Source of the DNA: Cycas panzhihuaensis
Taxonomy: Eukaryota > Cycadophyta
Direction: 5' to 3'
NCBI GenBank assembly: GCA_023213395.1
Contig: CM041465.1
Location: 217,193,741 to 217,257,740, forward strand
Length of the DNA: 64,000 nt
Part shown: one piece after another, positions 60,732-64,000 of the stretch
Layout of the letters: each line of letters begins with the position of its first letter
How positions within the stretch are numbered: the stretch's first letter is position 1
Program-made: the position numbers and the translations under genes
Notes under the pieces: model-generated
The model's database searches: none
What the model was told of the DNA's origin: nothing
The model's input: the letters and a program-made list of their open reading frames with translations, nothing else

Positions 60732-62702
60732 GGTGATGATGAAGAAGTAGAAGAGATGATAGAAGTATGTGCCACTGACACGTGTGGCTAATACACCTGG
60801 TGCAGCAGGGATGTAGAAATGATTGTTATGATGAGAAGCAAGTAATGATTAACTATTTTTCAACAATTATTAAAAAATGAATATAAGTAATGATGCAAGA
60901 ATGAGGCCTAATATAGAGCTGGCAAAGAGTGGTGATGTGTCATGCCACTAACCTCTCACTTATGTCCAAATGTAGGTGAGGTTTCGATGCCTAAGGCTTC
61001 TAGTATACGATTAGGGCCTTCACTTGTGATACCCGCACCTGCGCTTGGTGATGAAATCCAAGTCATAGTGGAGCCTAGGTACTTCCAGTCCTCACCCAGT
61101 TCACCAATGAGCAGCTTTATACCTCCTCCGAAGAGTCAAACGATACTGCGTATCCACGGTATAGCGGATATTAGACCAGGTTAATTTTAATCTTGCATTA
61201 AGGTTTTCAGTTTTCCCGGGTGGTTATCAGGATTATCCTTGATTGGAGGCCGTAGGTATGGCTAACCTGTCCCTCTACCACTATTCCGGTTAGGACCAGA
61301 CCCAGTATGAAACTCACACCTCCCTTAGGGCCTGGACTTCGGCCAACCTTCGTCTATTTCAACTAAGGCAAGTGTGCGCATAAGTTAAGAACTAGAGGTA
61401 TAGATCATACAGATGAGATTCCTTTTAGGAATAGTGTAAGATGTTTCCGTATAATTGAAAACTGAAATAGAAACTTGCCAAATGTATTTGCTTGCTTTAT
61501 TGTTATTGTTGCTTTTGTGATGCTTTGTTGTTGTTGCTACTTCTGTGATGCTTTATAATTGTTGCTACTTTTATGATGCTTTATGCTATGTGTGTAAAGA
61601 GAAAAGCATACTAGATTTAACAGGGGGACTAGATATTGCTTCTGATCTAAGGTTTCCCTTCCTTTAGTACAATGTTTCCAAATATGATTTTGGAAGTTTT
61701 AATACAAAAGCCACAATGGGCTAAAATAAGGATCAACTTACCACTAAAATGATGATTTTTCTAAATCTATATGCATGCTATTTTGCCCTATTTTATGATT
61801 TTTTCACAAAATTTATAAATAATGATAAATAGGCAATTTTTAGAAATTATAAATATGAAGGCCTAAATGATGAAATCTAAATTTATGACAGAAGTAAAAA
61901 GTGTTCATAATATCGTTTCTGATAGATTTATGAAGTCAGACTTTAGAAAAGCCACAAAAATGTTTCTACCCGAAAAAGCACTAAAGCAAAAATCATGCCA
62001 GATCAACTATCTCAGAATCTAGATTTCAATATGTCAAAAGTTGAGTTTTGACATGTACATTAACTTTCCCTTCTGCACCATCTATAAAATCTACCAAACA
62101 ATTACCCGAAATGCCCTTACAAGGTCCTTTGTGGGGTTGAGTAGGCAAAATCGAAGAAGTGAGAAAACTGCATAGATCTCACTAATCAATGGATGAAATT
62201 TGATGAAATTTATCTTAAAATGATCTTAAGACATAAATGTAATAGATCCCTTAATAAAATTTTTAGATGTTCAACATATAATTGAAGGATTTCATTAGGA
62301 AAAGTGCTTTAAATCACTAATCCACAAAATTTACCCTTTTTATCACAGCTAAAACTCACTATTTTAGGCTGAATCTGAAGTTTCTCTAGAAGACAAAAAT
62401 GATCTTCTAGTAAAGTCAACCTTGCACGCCAAATTTTATCAAATTCTGAGATGGTTGAATTTTTATGAAAATTTGGGCCTTTAATGCTCTCGGAAATTCC
62501 GTCGTGAACGGCTTCAAAAACCTGTATTCTTCACCTCTGAATTTCTGCACACATGGACAAAGCATCAACATACAAAATACTATAATTTTATGCTCTCAAA
62601 ATGTTAAAAAAAAGGAATGCACTCTCAATACTTCACATTGAAGGTGAAGGAGAGGTAAAATGACTCCATGCAAGTGGAATGGAGTGAATAGATCCCCTTC
62701 TA
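60732..62702 (-). other. Copia long leader
   Basis: About 2 kb between the gag start and the primer site, longer than usual for copia. A more GC-rich part lies at 60940-61400. Three copies of a roughly 33-bp unit (gttgctactt-tgatgcttt) occur at about 61505-61590. No ORF matches a protein; the 80-codon plus-strand ORF at 60942-61184 is not recognised. A further small insertion may be hidden here. Confidence 0.6.
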
Positions 62703-62714
62703 GCTCTGATACCA
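62703..62714 (-). other. Primer binding site (right crossover copy)
   Basis: Exact gctctgatacca. Copia leader lies on its left and the TRIM 5' LTR (after the two bases ca) on its right. It is the reciprocal hybrid of the site at 55081. Confidence 0.9.
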
Positions 62715-62716
62715 CA

Positions 62717-62797
62717 TGTGACTTGCCATTACACCAAAAGCCCACATGTGATTTGGGAAGAGGACTCCTCGGTAAGTGAACCAACCATAGTCTAACA
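62717..62797 (-). repeat. TRIM 5' LTR (81 bp)
   Basis: Starts TGTGACTTGCC and ends GTCTAACA. It matches 54864-54944. The target duplication CTTAT follows at 62798-62802. Confidence 0.85.
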
Positions 62798-62802
62798 CTT
62801 AT

Positions 62803-63115
62803 CCACCAATTTATTTTGCTTAGATCAACCAATAATAAAGATGAGTATTCTACTATTATAAGAGCATTGCCTAACATTTCTCAATTTTATCATGGACCTA
62901 TCATCATTTATTCTGACTCTTAAATTGTAGTTTACCAGTTAGTTAGGCTATATCAAGCCCATTCTTTATAACTCCTTTCCCTTTGCCATCGGGCTTTATC
63001 ATTGATATCTTTGCTCTCTTCGGTTATTATCCAATTTGTTCCCTAGTTTTCTAATATTAAAGCTAATGCACTAGTATCTTTTATCTTGGATGATTATTTT
63101 AGCTAACTTTCATCT
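62803..63115 (+). pseudogene. Element A aRNH, C-terminal part
   Basis: Continues the domain cut at 54863, with one frameshift: TNNKDEYSTIIRALPNI (catalytic E), HGPIIIYSDS (D), YQLVRLYQAHS, then FSNIKANALVSFILDDYFS. It matches element B residue by residue. It ends close to the 3' side of element A. Confidence 0.82.
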
Positions 63116-63133
63116 CTTGTTAGGGGCATCTTA

Positions 63134-63229
63134 CTCTAAAATGAGTAAAAACTGTCACTCCAAAATAAGTATAAACTATTAATCCATAATGAGTATAAAC
63201 TATCACTCTGTAAAGAATATAAACTATAG
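63134..63229. repeat. 24-bp tandem repeat, four copies
   Basis: Four adjacent 24-base units, each ending in (a/t)aaaact-t, start at 63134, 63158, 63182 and 63206. They follow the aRNH of element A and may lie at or near its 3' noncoding region. Confidence 0.85.
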
Positions 63230-64000
63230 ATTTTCAAGATAAAAGTTTGAGTAATATGAAGGTTAAGATGATATTCTTAAAGATGAAATGAAGTGTTAGA
63301 AAGGATAGAACCACATGAGAATTATGGGCTGAGGAGGATCTTAGTAGGGGGAAAGTCCTTAAGAGTTTCTTACCTCTAAGAGGAGCCAATGAGGAATCCT
63401 ATATACTCAAGAAACTAGTTGTTTATTGGGTGAAATTAGTTTTTCATTCTATAAACATGTTTTTCTTAAGATATATTATATGAATATGGATTTTGGTCTA
63501 TCTTCATATAATCTATTATGAGTATAATGTGAATTATGTAAATTTTATATTATTCCATCTTATATTTTTATATATGTATTACCATTTGCTTTTCAAGTGG
63601 ATTTATGTTTATAATAATAGAATTATTAATCTTTTCTACCTACTCCCTTTTATCTTTTTATCTATTTTCTTTCCTTCATTATTCTTTATGATTTTTCTCC
63701 TTTAAAACCCCTTTGTACTTTAAACTAAGTATAAACTATTGTGTACATATTAATCAAAAAATTCTAAAAAAAAATAATAAAATGACAAGAGACAAAAAAA
63801 TAAAAGGAAAAACTATTGTATGCTTCCATGGACTTTCATACTAGTGAATGTATATCATATTCAATTTATAAAAGAGGGATAAAAGGGTGGAATGAGTTTA
63901 GAATCAATCATCTAATCACAATTATTACACAAAATATAATAGAAATGATTAACATATGCATATATATGCATGGGATATAATACAAATACGGTACATATAT
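63230..64000. other. AT-rich DNA, possibly element A 3' end
   Basis: No gene or domain seen. By analogy with element B, where the 3' LTR begins about 300 bp after aRNH, this may be the polypurine tract and start of the 3' LTR of A. The visible 5' LTR tail cannot be compared with it because it covers the other end of the LTR. Confidence 0.4.

Larger units (their letters stand above)
54864..62797 (-). mobile_element. TRIM opened by a copia two-LTR circle
   Basis: Outer 81-bp repeats (54864-54944, 62717-62797) are flanked by GTTAT and CTTAT, a five-base target duplication with one change. From the left: short LTR, polypurine tract complement ctccccc, about 136 bp, primer site, copia LTR1, four-base junction, copia LTR2, copia polypurine tract, copia pol and gag (minus strand), copia leader, primer site, short LTR. 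Cutting between the two primer sites separates a complete miniature element from a complete copia circle. The copia genes are better preserved than most here. Confidence 0.85.
31497..64000 (+). mobile_element. Tat-type Ty3/gypsy element A, nested
   Basis: A large plus-strand gypsy retrotransposon. Its own parts are 31497-38453, 52970-54863 and 62803 to beyond the window. Order: 5' LTR tail, primer site, gag, protease, RT, RNase H, integrase, spacer, aRNH. The gag zinc finger, protease-RT spacing and extra RNase H are typical of the plant Tat/Ogre clade. Removing element B (38454-52964) and the TRIM/copia composite (54864-62797) restores collinearity. Numerous stops show it is old. The 3' LTR is not identified within the window. 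Confidence 0.85.

Overview
This window is repeat DNA from a plant nuclear genome, almost certainly a flowering plant. It is AT-rich and made almost entirely of LTR retrotransposons, inserted into and recombined with one another. The signs are Ty1/copia and Ty3/gypsy pol domains, initiator-tRNA-Met type primer sites (gctctgatacca on the + strand, so the elements read on the minus strand), and gypsy elements of the plant-specific Tat/Ogre type with an extra RNase H and an antisense plant-mobile-domain gene. I found no intact host gene, rRNA, tRNA gene or CRISPR array. Most pol genes carry many stops, and TG-to-TA or CG changes at element ends fit long methylation-driven decay. Species is not resolved.

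Layout. 1-1681: AT-rich DNA with microsatellites. 1682-8462: a decayed minus-strand Ty3/gypsy chromovirus (Reina-like) with about 308-bp LTRs. 8469-10884: pieces of two minus-strand copia elements. 11301-20592: three head-to-tail copies of a gag-less copia unit of about 4.07 kb sharing LTRs. 20593-31496: more copia LTRs, a gag piece, a GC-rich LTR-like island (23434-24007), a decayed copia pol (24875-28310) and the 5' end of another copia. 31497-64000: a plus-strand Tat-type gypsy element (here called A), split twice.

Element A runs from its 5' LTR tail (to about 32276) through gag, protease, RT and RNase H to integrase. A second Tat element, B (38454-52964, LTRs of about 2.76 kb, target duplication GTCAC/ATCAC), sits inside the integrase reading frame. 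A resumes at 52970, finishes integrase, and enters an archaeal-type RNase H domain (aRNH) near its 3' end. That domain is split by an insertion at 54864-62797.

Element B keeps gag and protease. It is then fused in frame to the integrase C-terminus, so RT, RNase H and the integrase core are missing. Between integrase and the 3' LTR it carries a three-exon gene on the opposite strand encoding a plant mobile domain protein, followed by a plus-strand aRNH with its catalytic residues present.

The insertion at 54864-62797 is the most unusual structure. It looks like a miniature LTR element (TRIM, 81-bp LTRs) opened exactly at its primer binding site by a whole two-LTR circle of a copia element: primer site, LTR, four-base junction, LTR, polypurine tract, full copia coding region, primer site. 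Every boundary matches a single crossover between the two primer sites.
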